Assembly (NCBI RefSeq): GCF_011302915.1
Contig: NZ_CP049872.1
Coordinates: 2,294,001-2,358,000 of the forward strand
DNA: 64,000 nt
Reading direction: 5' to 3'
DNA from: Thermomonas sp. HDW16
GTDB lineage: Bacteria; Pseudomonadota; Gammaproteobacteria; Xanthomonadales; Xanthomonadaceae
Shown here: positions 54,696 through 64,000 of the stretch, piece by piece
Layout: every line of letters starts with the position of its first letter
Numbering within the stretch: the first letter of the stretch is position 1
Notes under the pieces: model-generated
The model's database searches: none
What the model saw: the letters and a program-made list of their open reading frames with translations, nothing else
What the model was told of the DNA's origin: nothing
Position numbers and translations under genes: made by a program

Positions 54696-55811
54696 TTACT
54701 GGCTGTTCAGCTCGGTGCGGCGGTTGATCTCGCTCTTGCAGCCCGGCAGGGTCTGGCCCTTGTCCTCGAGCGGGCGGCTTTCGCCGTAGCCGTTCGGACC
54801 GGCCAGGCGGCCTGCGTCGACACCGTTGCTGGTCAGGTAGTCGTACACCGCCTTGGCGCGGCGCTCGGACAGACCCTGGTTGTAGGTGTCGGAACCGCAC
54901 TGGTCGGTGTGACCGGCGACTTCAACGCGCAGATCCGGGTAACGCTTCAGGATCTCGGCGGCTTCGTTCAGGATCGCAACCGCATCCGGACGCAGGGTCG
55001 ACTTGTCGAAGTCGAAGTTCACGCCCTTCAGATCGATCGAGACCGGCACCGGGCAACCGTCCGGACCGATGGTCTGGCCAGCCTGCGAACCCGGGCACTT
55101 GTCGTTGCAGTTGTTGACGCCGTCGCCGTCGTCATCCATGTCGGCGCAGTTCGGAGCCACCGGAGCCGGGGCAACCGGGGCAACCGGCTCCGGGCCCAGG
55201 GCCACGGTCAGGCCTATCGAAGCCAACACGTCGGTGAAGTAGCTCTCTTCCTGCAGGTGCGGATAAGTGCTGGACGGGCTCTGGAAGGTATCGGCGGCAT
55301 AACTCTCGTCATCAAAATCGACGCGATAGCCGAGTTCCGTACGCACATCGACGCGACCAAAATCGAACTGCAAGCCAGCGCCAAGATTTGCAGCCAGATT
55401 GCTGCCCTTACGCTGAGCCGGCGAATTCACACTCGGGTATGCGTCATATTCTTCCTCATGACGCTGGTAGCCGAGACCGCCACGCAGGTAGGGCCACCAC
55501 TTCGAATCCGCATTGCGGAAGTGATAACGGGCGTCGACCGAAACACCGTACTGACTCCACCACAAGTTCGGGTTCGGGGTCAGATCCGGGTTCTGATAGT
55601 TGAGTTCAGCTTCCAGCGAGAGACGCGGCGAGATGAACTTACCGAAGCCGAGCGTACCGAACGCGGCATCTTCGGTACGGCGATCCGTATCTTGGATATT
55701 GACACCGGTCGAACCGGAAACGTACCAGCGATCATCAAACTCCTGGGCGGACGCAGCCTGCGCCAAACCCAGACCACCCAGAAGGGCGGCGCAGAGGAGT
55801 TTCTTATTCAT
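54696..55811 (-). CDS. OmpA-family outer-membrane protein
   Basis: This is a 371-residue protein. A signal peptide (LLCAALLGGLGLAQAASA) leads into an eight-strand barrel (residues about 25-205), then a Pro/Val hinge (GPEPVAPVAPAPVAP). Next comes an acidic calcium-type or thrombospondin-3-like repeat with cysteines (CADMDDDGDGVNNCNDKC), and the OmpA_C domain (VNFDFDKSTLRPDAVAILNEA, VAGHTDQCGSD, LSERRAKAVYDYL) that grips peptidoglycan. It resembles OprF more than enteric OmpA. The start at 55811 gives MNKKLLCAALL; the frame extends to a GTG at 55892 without signal features. It ends at a strong terminator. Confidence 0.93.
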   Translation of the reverse strand: MNKKLLCAALLGGLGLAQAASAQEFDDRWYVSGSTGVNIQDTDRRTEDAAFGTLGFGKFISPRLSLEAELNYQNPDLTPNPNLWWSQYGVSVDARYHFRNADSKWWPYLRGGLGYQRHEEEYDAYPSVNSPAQRKGSNLAANLGAGLQFDFGRVDVRTELGYRVDFDDESYAADTFQSPSSTYPHLQEESYFTDVLASIGLTVALGPEPVAPVAPAPVAPNCADMDDDGDGVNNCNDKCPGSQAGQTIGPDGCPVPVSIDLKGVNFDFDKSTLRPDAVAILNEAAEILKRYPDLRVEVAGHTDQCGSDTYNQGLSERRAKAVYDYLTSNGVDAGRLAGPNGYGESRPLEDKGQTLPGCKSEINRRTELNSQ

Positions 55812-58103
<2,292 letters not shown>

Positions 58104-58393
58104 GCACCATTCCAGAATAAAAACTCCAATCGAATCAAATATTTCTGAAACACTCATTCAGGAACCGTTCGGTATTGGCTGCCTAAGTTGCGCCAACTTT
58201 TTGGCCTGACGGACCGCCCGAGCGCGTGATCCCGAAAGGTGAACCGGCACGCCGACCGAACCCTTCTTCAGGTACGGCGCGCCCGGGCAAAGGCCGCCAT
58301 AGAGCTGCCGCCCTCCTAAGTAACGCCATGACGCATGGGTTCGACATCGTTTCGATGCCGGGCCGTGCGCCGCAACGGAGCAAGGAGTCCGAC
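58104..58393 (+). promoter_or_regulatory. Structured leader upstream of the SleB-like hydrolase
   Basis: No gene was seen in these 290 bases. An AT-rich patch near 58115-58150 may be a promoter. A paired region follows: 58216-58226 (GCCCGAGCGCG) pairs with 58278-58288 apart from one mismatch, inside GGCC at 58203-58206 and 58292-58295. Between them are GGTGAACC (58238-58245) and ACCGAACCC (58255-58263). These two boxes recall, loosely, those of the ydaO (cyclic-di-AMP) riboswitch, which controls cell-wall hydrolases elsewhere; its other conserved boxes are not evident. A riboswitch is only a possibility. Confidence 0.3.
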
Positions 58394-58861
58394 ATGAAAC
58401 TGGCGTGGATCCTCTGGATGGCCGGCAATGTGCTGCCGCAACCTGCCGCCGACTCGCTGTGCCTCAGTACCACCGTCTACCTGGAAGCCCGCGACCAATC
58501 CGTGCGCGGCCAGCAGGCAGTGGCCGAAGTCGCCCTGCGTCGCCGCGACAGCGGCCTGTGGGGCCGCAACCTGTGCCAGGTGGTGACCGCGCGCAAGCAG
58601 TTCGCGCCCACCATCGTCTCGCCGCAGACCCGCCTGTCCAACAGCGAGGCCTGGGCCGAGGCGGTGACCATCGCACTGGAATCCGAGCGCAACTGGGCGC
58701 TGCCCCCGGGCCAGCGCAAGGAAGTGGTGCCGGGTGCCAGCCACTTCATGGCACATGCCATCGCCAACCCAAGCTGGCGCAACGCCTACCAGGTGGCGAC
58801 CATCGGCGACCACACCTTCCTCAAGGTGCAGTCGTTGAAGCCGCGCCGCGCCCGCGGTTGA
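58394..58861 (+). CDS. Cell-wall hydrolase, SleB/CwlJ-like (Hydrolase_2)
   Basis: This is a 155-residue protein. After a hydrophobic start (MKLAWILWMAGNVLPQPAA) comes the Hydrolase_2 domain: TTVYLEARDQSVRGQQAVAEVALRR holds the catalytic Glu, then FAPTIVSPQ and a closing GDHTFLKV. SleB-type enzymes are lytic transglycosylases that cut spore or vegetative peptidoglycan. AAGGAG lies seven bases before the ATG. A long leader precedes it, described separately. Confidence 0.82.
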   Translation: MKLAWILWMAGNVLPQPAADSLCLSTTVYLEARDQSVRGQQAVAEVALRRRDSGLWGRNLCQVVTARKQFAPTIVSPQTRLSNSEAWAEAVTIALESERNWALPPGQRKEVVPGASHFMAHAIANPSWRNAYQVATIGDHTFLKVQSLKPRRARG

Positions 58862-58957
58862 TGGCCGCTCGTAACGCAGCGTTGCGCGCACGCTGATCGC
58901 ATCTTCATCGCAACGGGTGGATAGTACTCGCCCGTCTTTGACCGCAAGGAACACGCG

Positions 58958-59566
58958 ATGAAGCTCTACACCTCACCGGGCGCCTGCTCGCTGGCCGACC
59001 ATATCGCCCTGCAATGGACCGGCGCGCCGTACGAAGCACAGATCGTCTCGCGCGATGAGCGCAAGCAGGACTGGTACCGCGCGCTGAACCCGGCCGGGGC
59101 AGTACCCGTGCTCACCGAAGGCGACTGGGTGCTGACCCAGAACTCGGCGATCCTCAACTACATCGTCGACAAGTTCCCCGAGGCCAAGCTCGGCGGCGAT
59201 GGCACACCGGAAAGCCGCGCCGAAGTGAACCGCTGGCTCGCCTTCCTCAATGCCGACGTGCACCCGACCTTCCATGCCCTGTTCGGCACCGAGGCCTACC
59301 TGGGCCCGGAGGCGGAAGCCAAGGCGAAGGAACAGGCCAAGCGCGCATTGCATGGCTATTTCAAGCGCGCCGATGCGCAGCTTGCGGGCAAGGACTGGCT
59401 GACCGGCAGTCGTTCGGTCGCCGACCCCTACCTGTTCGTGGTCACCCAGTGGGCGAAGAAGACCGGCGTGGATCTTGCCGGCATGGATAACCTGGCCGCG
59501 TTCGATGCGCACATGGCCGCAGACCCCGGCGTGCAAGCCGCATTGAAGGCCGAAGGCCTGCTCTGA
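58958..59566 (+). CDS. gstA: Glutathione S-transferase
   Basis: This is a 202-residue beta-class GST like E. coli GstA. The N-terminal thioredoxin-like domain starts MKLYTSPGACSLADHIAL, where Cys10 is the glutathione-contacting residue of the beta class. NPAGAVPVL gives the cis-Pro loop and TQNSAILNYI the glutathione-site Ser. The C-terminal domain is helical, with the SVADPYLFVV N-capping box. It detoxifies electrophiles with glutathione. It ends before a strong bidirectional terminator. Confidence 0.92.
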   Translation: MKLYTSPGACSLADHIALQWTGAPYEAQIVSRDERKQDWYRALNPAGAVPVLTEGDWVLTQNSAILNYIVDKFPEAKLGGDGTPESRAEVNRWLAFLNADVHPTFHALFGTEAYLGPEAEAKAKEQAKRALHGYFKRADAQLAGKDWLTGSRSVADPYLFVVTQWAKKTGVDLAGMDNLAAFDAHMAADPGVQAALKAEGLL

Positions 59567-59586
59567 GGCCGGCAATATCCGCAAAC

Positions 59587-59617
59587 GAAAAAAGCCGCGC
59601 AATGCGCGGCTTTTTTC
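59587..59617. terminator. Bidirectional rho-independent terminator
   Basis: A 13-base perfect stem (AAAAAAGCCGCGC and complement) with a three-base loop has A and T runs at both ends. It is placed between gstA and the convergent prpC. Confidence 0.93.
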
Positions 59618-59633
59618 TTGTCCAGCGAAACGC

Positions 59634-60785
59634 TCAACGCTTGTCGAGCGGCACGTACTCGCGATCTTCCGGCCCGGTGTAGTTCGCGCTGGGGCGGATG
59701 ATCTTGCCGTCGATACGCTGCTCGATCACGTGCGCGCTCCAGCCGCTGGTACGCGCGATCACGAACAGCGGGGTGAACATGGCGGTGGGCACGCCCATCA
59801 TGTGGTAGCTGACCGCACTGAACCAGTCGAGGTTCGGGAACATCTTCTTGATGTCCCACATCACCGATTCCAGACGCTCGGCGATGTCGTACATCTTCAT
59901 GTCGCCCTGCTCGGCCGACAGCTCGCGCGACACTTCCTTGATCACCTTGTTGCGCGGATCGGACACGGTGTACACCGGGTGGCCGAAACCGATCACCACT
60001 TCCTTGCGCTCGACCCGTGCCTTGATATCGGCTTCCGCCTCATCCGGCGTCTCGTAGCGCTTCTGCACCTCGAACGCGACTTCATTGGCGCCGCCGTGCT
60101 TCGGCCCACGCAACGCGCCGATCGCACCGGCGATGCAGGAATACATGTCGCTGCCGGTGCCGGCGATCACGCGCGCGGTGAAGGTGGACGCGTTGAACTC
60201 GTGCTCCGCGTACAGGATCAGGCTGGTGTGCATCGCCCGCACCCAGGATTCGCGCGGCGCCTCGCCATGCAGCAGGTGCAGGAAGTGGCCGCCGATGCTG
60301 TCGTCGTCGGTTTCCACGTCGATCGCACGGCCGTTGTGGCTCCAGTGGTACCAGTACAGCAGCATCGAACCGAGGCTGGCCATCAGCTTGTCGGCGATGT
60401 CGCGCGCACCCGGCGCGTTGTGGTCGTCCTTCTCCGGCGTCACGCAACCCAGCACCGACACGCCCGTGCGCATCACGTCCATCGGGTGCGCCGACGGCGG
60501 CAGTTCTTCCAGTGCAGCTTTCACAGCCGCCGGGATGCCGCGCAGCGACTTCAGCTTGGCCTTGTAACCGGCCAGCTCCGCCTTGTTCGGCAGCTTGCCG
60601 TGCACCAGCAGGTAGGCAATCTCCTCGAACTCGCTGGTATTGGCGAAATCCAGGATGTCGTAACCACGGTAATGCAGGTCGTTGCCGCTGCGGCCCACGC
60701 TGCACAGCGCGGTATTGCCGGCGGCGGTGCCGCTGAGGGCGACGGACTTCTTCGGCTTGAAGCCGGGAACGGTTGCTTCGCTCAT
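59634..60785 (-). CDS. prpC: 2-Methylcitrate synthase
   Basis: This is a 383-residue citrate-synthase-family enzyme that joins propionyl-CoA and oxaloacetate. Signature residues are in [41 protein letters not shown] and [15 protein letters not shown], giving the catalytic His pair and Asp. The short N-terminus and these motifs favour PrpC over GltA, and the neighbour prpB agrees. Start 60785. It lies 22 bases after prpB on the same strand. Confidence 0.93.
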   Translation of the reverse strand: MSEATVPGFKPKKSVALSGTAAGNTALCSVGRSGNDLHYRGYDILDFANTSEFEEIAYLLVHGKLPNKAELAGYKAKLKSLRGIPAAVKAALEELPPSAHPMDVMRTGVSVLGCVTPEKDDHNAPGARDIADKLMASLGSMLLYWYHWSHNGRAIDVETDDDSIGGHFLHLLHGEAPRESWVRAMHTSLILYAEHEFNASTFTARVIAGTGSDMYSCIAGAIGALRGPKHGGANEVAFEVQKRYETPDEAEADIKARVERKEVVIGFGHPVYTVSDPRNKVIKEVSRELSAEQGDMKMYDIAERLESVMWDIKKMFPNLDWFSAVSYHMMGVPTAMFTPLFVIARTSGWSAHVIEQRIDGKIIRPSANYTGPEDREYVPLDKR

Positions 60786-60807
60786 GGTCTTTTTCCTGTC
60801 TGCGGAC

Positions 60808-61695
60808 TTATTTTTTCTGCGCGAACAGCGCATCAAGTTTTTGCTCGAAGGCGTGGTAACCGATGCGGTCGTACAACTCTTCGCGCGTCTGCATGCTGTC
60901 GACCACGGCCTTCTGATCGCCGTCACGGCGGATCGACTGGTACACCTGCTCCGCCGCCTTGTTGGCAGCACGGAATGCGGACAGCGGGAACAGCTGGATA
61001 GCCACGCCGGCTGCGGCCAGCTCGTCACGATTGAACAGCGGCGTCGCACCAAATTCGGTGATATTGGCCAGCACCGGCACCTGTACTGCATCCACGAATT
61101 TGCGATAGGTGTCCAGGTCGTAAGCCGCTTCGGCGAAGATGCCATCCGCGCCGGCTTCAACACAGGCGATGGCGCGCTGAATGGCAGCATCCACACCGTC
61201 CACTTGAATCGCATCGGTGCGCGCAATCAGGAAGAAATCCGGATCGGTCTTGGCATCCGCTGCCGCCTTCACCCGGTCCACCATTTCGCCTTGCGAAACG
61301 ATTTCCTTGCCCGGGCGATGCCCGCAACGCTTGGCGCCGACCTGATCTTCGATATGGCAGGCCGCAGCGCCAGCCTTGATCAGCGACTTGACGGTGCGTT
61401 CGATATTGAAGGCGCTGGCGCCGAATCCTGTGTCGATATCTACCAGTAGCGGAAGGTCGCAAACGTCGGTGATGCGGCGGGTATCGATCAACACGTCTTC
61501 CAGCGTATTGATGCCGAGGTCCGGCAGCCCCAGTGAACCGGCGGCCACACCACCGCCCGACAGGTAGATCGCCTTGTAGCCGGCACGTTTGGCCAGCAGG
61601 GCGTGATTGGCGTTGATGGCACCGATGACCTGCAACGGCGATTCGGCGGCGAGCGCGGCGCGGAAGCGTGCGCCTGCGGACTGTGATTCGCGCAT
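60808..61695 (-). CDS. prpB: 2-Methylisocitrate lyase
   Basis: This is a 295-residue PEP-mutase/isocitrate-lyase-fold enzyme that splits methylisocitrate into pyruvate and succinate. The active-site loop KRCGH ([13 protein letters not shown]) is clear, as are DIDTGFG and ARTDA. The start at 61695 ([16 protein letters not shown]) has GGGAG just upstream; a longer frame to 61806 is unsupported. It precedes prpC; the usual companions prpD or acnD/prpF and prpR are not in the window. It is divergent from msrB. Confidence 0.94.
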   Translation of the reverse strand: MRESQSAGARFRAALAAESPLQVIGAINANHALLAKRAGYKAIYLSGGGVAAGSLGLPDLGINTLEDVLIDTRRITDVCDLPLLVDIDTGFGASAFNIERTVKSLIKAGAAACHIEDQVGAKRCGHRPGKEIVSQGEMVDRVKAAADAKTDPDFFLIARTDAIQVDGVDAAIQRAIACVEAGADGIFAEAAYDLDTYRKFVDAVQVPVLANITEFGATPLFNRDELAAAGVAIQLFPLSAFRAANKAAEQVYQSIRRDGDQKAVVDSMQTREELYDRIGYHAFEQKLDALFAQKK

Positions 61696-61843
61696 GGGGA
61701 CTCCCGGGAAAACCGCTATTTTAGCCGATCGCCACGCCGCCCGAATCCGGCACTCGGCGCAGTCGCCGGCCCTTGCCCGCAGGTTCACGCGGCCCCACAT
61801 CTTCACCAGGCAACAATGCCCGCAGTCGACCAGGGAACATCCG

Positions 61844-62311
61844 ATGACCAGGACCTACGGCAAGACCCCCGAAGCCCTCGCCCGCCTGACCCCGGAGCAA
61901 TACCGGGTCACCCAGGAAGCCGGCACCGAACGCCCGTTCGACAACGCCTTCAACGGTCACAAGCAGGCGGGGCTGTACGTGGACATCGTGTCCGGCGAAC
62001 CGCTGTTCACCTCGCTGGACAAGTTCGACAGCGGCTGCGGCTGGCCGAGTTTCAGCAAGCCGCTCGAACCGGCGCATGTCATCGAGAAACGCGACATCAG
62101 CCACGGCATGATCCGCACCGAAGTGCGTTCGCAGCATGGCGACAGCCATCTCGGCCATGTCTTCAACGACGGCCCGCGCGATGCCGGCGGCCTGCGTTAC
62201 TGCATCAATTCGGCAGCGCTGCGCTTCGTACCCGCCGATGCGTTGGAGCGTGAAGGCTATGGCGAATATCGCCATCTGTTCGATGCCGCCCCGGCGGGAG
62301 ACAACGCATGA
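61844..62311 (+). CDS. msrB: Methionine-(R)-sulfoxide reductase B
   Basis: This is a 155-residue enzyme that reduces the R epimer of methionine sulfoxide. Cys120 ([11 protein letters not shown]) is the catalytic residue and Cys65 (SGCGWPSF) the likely resolving one. The two CxxC pairs that hold structural zinc in many MsrBs are absent: the sites read DIVSGEPLF and QHGDSHLGH. It therefore belongs to the zinc-free subclass. It overlaps msrA by four bases. Confidence 0.93.
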   Translation: MTRTYGKTPEALARLTPEQYRVTQEAGTERPFDNAFNGHKQAGLYVDIVSGEPLFTSLDKFDSGCGWPSFSKPLEPAHVIEKRDISHGMIRTEVRSQHGDSHLGHVFNDGPRDAGGLRYCINSAALRFVPADALEREGYGEYRHLFDAAPAGDNA

Positions 62312-62817
62312 GCACTGAAACCGCGATCCTCGCCGGCGGCTGCTTCTGGGGCATGCAGGAACTGATTCGCAAGCAACCCGGCGTGTTGCGCACCCGCGTG
62401 GGTTATTCCGGCGGCGATGTCGACAACGCCACCTACCGCAACCACGGCACCCATGCGGAGGCGATCGAGATCGTGTTCGATCCCGCGCAGACCAGTTTCC
62501 GCAAGATGCTGGAGTTCTTCTTCCAGATCCACGACCCCACCACCGTGGACCGGCAGGGCAATGATCGCGGCAGCAGTTACCGCTCGGCGATCTATTACGC
62601 TTCGGACGCACAGAAACAGGTGGCGCTGGACACCATCGCCGATGTCGACGCCTCCGGCCTGTGGCCGGGCAAGGTGGTGACCGAACTCGCACCGGCCGGC
62701 CCGTTCTGGCAAGCCGAGCCCGAACACCAGGACTACCTGCAGCGCTATCCCAGCGGCTATACCTGCCACTTCCTGCGGCCGGGCTGGGTGCTGCCAGCGC
62801 GCGGAAGCACCGCGTGA
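62308..62817 (+). CDS. msrA: Methionine-(S)-sulfoxide reductase A
   Basis: This is a 169-residue enzyme that reduces the S epimer of methionine sulfoxide. The catalytic motif is GGCFWGMQ (Cys12), followed by [25 protein letters not shown] and the [16 protein letters not shown] region. That region carries another Cys, a candidate resolving residue. It starts inside the msrB stop (ATGA) and its own stop overlaps the next gene (GTGA), so all three are tightly coupled. Confidence 0.94.
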   Translation: MSTETAILAGGCFWGMQELIRKQPGVLRTRVGYSGGDVDNATYRNHGTHAEAIEIVFDPAQTSFRKMLEFFFQIHDPTTVDRQGNDRGSSYRSAIYYASDAQKQVALDTIADVDASGLWPGKVVTELAPAGPFWQAEPEHQDYLQRYPSGYTCHFLRPGWVLPARGSTA

Positions 62818-64000
62818 GCCTGCGCGAAGTCGATGTCGCCATCATCGGCGGCGGCACTGCCGGCATGTCGGCCTACCGCGAGGTGCGCAAGCACACCGAT
62901 TCGATCGCGCTGATCGAAGGCGGGCCGTTCGGCACCACCTGCGCGCGGGTGGGCTGCATGCCGTCGAAACTGCTGATCGCGCCGGCGCAGGCGCGCCACC
63001 AGCTGTCGCTGCTGCCCGCATTCGGCATCCACAGCGATGCCGGCAAGGTCGATAGCCGCGCGGTCATGCGCCGTGTGCGCGAGGAACGCGACCGCTTCGT
63101 CGGTTTCGTGCTGGATGCGGTGGAAGGTTTCGATCCCGCTCATATCGTGCGTGCGCATGCGGCGTTCGAAGACCCGCACACGCTGGTACTCACGGCCGCC
63201 GCCGACGGCAGCACCCCGTCCTTCAATCGCATCCGTGCCAAGCGCATCATCATCGCCTCCGGCTCGCGTCCGAATATTCCGGACGCCTTCAAAGCCGCCG
63301 GCGACCGCCTGGTGGTGAATGACGATGTGTTCGACTGGAACGACCTGCCGGGTTCAGTGGCGGTGTTCGGCACGGGTGTGATCGGGCTGGAACTGGGCCA
63401 GGCGCTGCATCGGTTAGGCGTGCGCGTGCACGTGTTTGGCCGTGGCGGACGCATCACCGGCCTCAGCGATCCCGTGGTACTGGCGGAAGCCGCACGCATC
63501 TTCACCAACGAATTGATCACCCATCTCGATGCACGCGAACTGCGCATCGAACGCGATGGCGACAGCGTGCTGGTGCATTCCAGCGATGCCGCCGGCGAGC
63601 AACATAGCGAGCGTTTCGACTATCTATTGGCCGCCAGCGGACGCGCACCCAACGTCGACACCCTGCAACTGCAACACACCGGGCTTGAACTGGATGCGCG
63701 CGGCGTGCCGCTGTTCGATCCGCAAACCATGCAGGCCGGCGGCAGCCATATCTTCATCGCCGGCGATGCCAACGCCGAACGCCCGATCCTGCACGAAGCC
63801 GCCGACGAAGGACTGTTGGCGGGTCGCAATGCCGCCAACTATCCGACGGTGCACAAGCATGCCCGGCGCACGCCGCTGGGGATCATGTTCACCGAGCCGC
63901 AAGTGGCCTACGTCGGCAAGTCGCACGAGCAACTGCTGGCGGACGGCGCGGATTTCGCCGTGGGCGAAGTGTCGTTCCACGACCAGGGACGCTCACGGGT
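62814..64000 (+). CDS. Dihydrolipoyl-dehydrogenase-like disulfide flavoprotein, 3' partial
   Basis: The frame opens with GTG at 62814 ([23 protein letters not shown]) and is still open at the window edge, with about 395 codons visible. It has the FAD-binding GxGxxG, the redox disulfide [12 protein letters not shown], a NAD-binding fold ([19 protein letters not shown]) and [13 protein letters not shown]. This is the pyridine-nucleotide-disulfide-reductase family, close to lipoamide dehydrogenase. The dimerisation domain begins at the edge. Its coupling to msrA suggests it could feed electrons to methionine repair (inference). Confidence 0.88.
   Translation, partial: MSLREVDVAIIGGGTAGMSAYREVRKHTDSIALIEGGPFGTTCARVGCMPSKLLIAPAQARHQLSLLPAFGIHSDAGKVDSRAVMRRVREERDRFVGFVLDAVEGFDPAHIVRAHAAFEDPHTLVLTAAADGSTPSFNRIRAKRIIIASGSRPNIPDAFKAAGDRLVVNDDVFDWNDLPGSVAVFGTGVIGLELGQALHRLGVRVHVFGRGGRITGLSDPVVLAEAARIFTNELITHLDARELRIERDGDSVLVHSSDAAGEQHSERFDYLLAASGRAPNVDTLQLQHTGLELDARGVPLFDPQTMQAGGSHIFIAGDANAERPILHEAADEGLLAGRNAANYPTVHKHARRTPLGIMFTEPQVAYVGKSHEQLLADGADFAVGEVSFHDQGRSR

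Noticed and set aside
58104..58393. A confident cyclic-di-AMP (ydaO) riboswitch call
   Set aside because: Only two short boxes resemble the consensus; the other conserved segments could not be found by eye, so it is kept as a hypothesis only.

Overview
The window is GC-rich, densely coded chromosomal DNA of a gammaproteobacterium. The gene set points to the Lysobacteraceae (Xanthomonadaceae), with a Thermomonas, Luteimonas or Lysobacter-like genus as the likeliest source. Supporting traits are tandem S46 dipeptidyl-peptidases, the hutU/hutF/hutI route, gltX followed by zur, a GspA/GspB pair, DUF1615 and DUF455 proteins, and third-position GC bias. No organism was identified by search. No rRNA, tRNA, prophage, insertion sequence with a transposase, or CRISPR array was seen. 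The only mobile-type DNA is palindromic REP-like repeats. Both window edges cut genes: a transporter at the left and a dihydrolipoyl dehydrogenase-like gene at the right.

Layout. 0-5.5 kb: Npt/MFS-like transporter, REP palindrome, TfoX-N protein, a frameshifted EamA transporter, gspA-gspB, a VOC protein and an S4 protein. 5.5-14.1 kb: ECF sigma factor with a membrane partner, acyltransferase 3, a small membrane peptide, a ClpP-fold-like lipoprotein, a membrane protein, GNAT, DUF1428, DUF1615 and dbpA. 14.2-16.2 kb: arsenic operon arsR-arsI-arsC-aqpS. 16.2-23.4 kb: MBL hydrolase, a nitrobindin-like barrel, a HipA-like kinase/DUF3037 pair, an FdhF/YdeP oxidoreductase, an MscS-domain protein, a DsbA/FrnE protein and a small helical protein. 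23.4-32 kb: histidine catabolism (hutU, hutF, hutI) interleaved with a phosphodiesterase, ogt and a ClC chloride transporter, then a frameshifted membrane dipeptidase. 32-37.7 kb: bTHX and a zinc-starvation block (merC, znuB, znuA, porin-like protein) with two Zur-box-like palindromes, an MFS transporter and zur. 37.7-46.5 kb: gltX, lpxH, a COG3650-type lipoprotein, DUF455, purF, a SPOR protein, folC, a phosphatase and DUF3224. 46.5-54.6 kb: two S46 peptidases, tdh-kbl, a pseudouridine synthase and an exported protein. 54.6-64 kb: OmpA-family protein, fadH, a SleB-like hydrolase with an unusual leader, gst, prpB-prpC and msrB-msrA-lpd-like.

How genes work together. The arsenic operon pairs arsenate reduction (ArsC) and organoarsenical cleavage (ArsI) with an aquaglyceroporin exit route, and contains no pump gene. 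The zinc block looks like one regulon read by the nearby Zur, but no ZnuC ATPase gene is present. Histidine breakdown here uses the HutF deiminase branch. Tdh and Kbl convert threonine to glycine and acetyl-CoA. PrpB and PrpC are two steps of the methylcitrate cycle. MsrA and MsrB repair oxidised methionine beside a disulfide flavoprotein. Two genes, the EamA transporter and the dipeptidase, are broken by small changes that could be real mutations or assembly errors.
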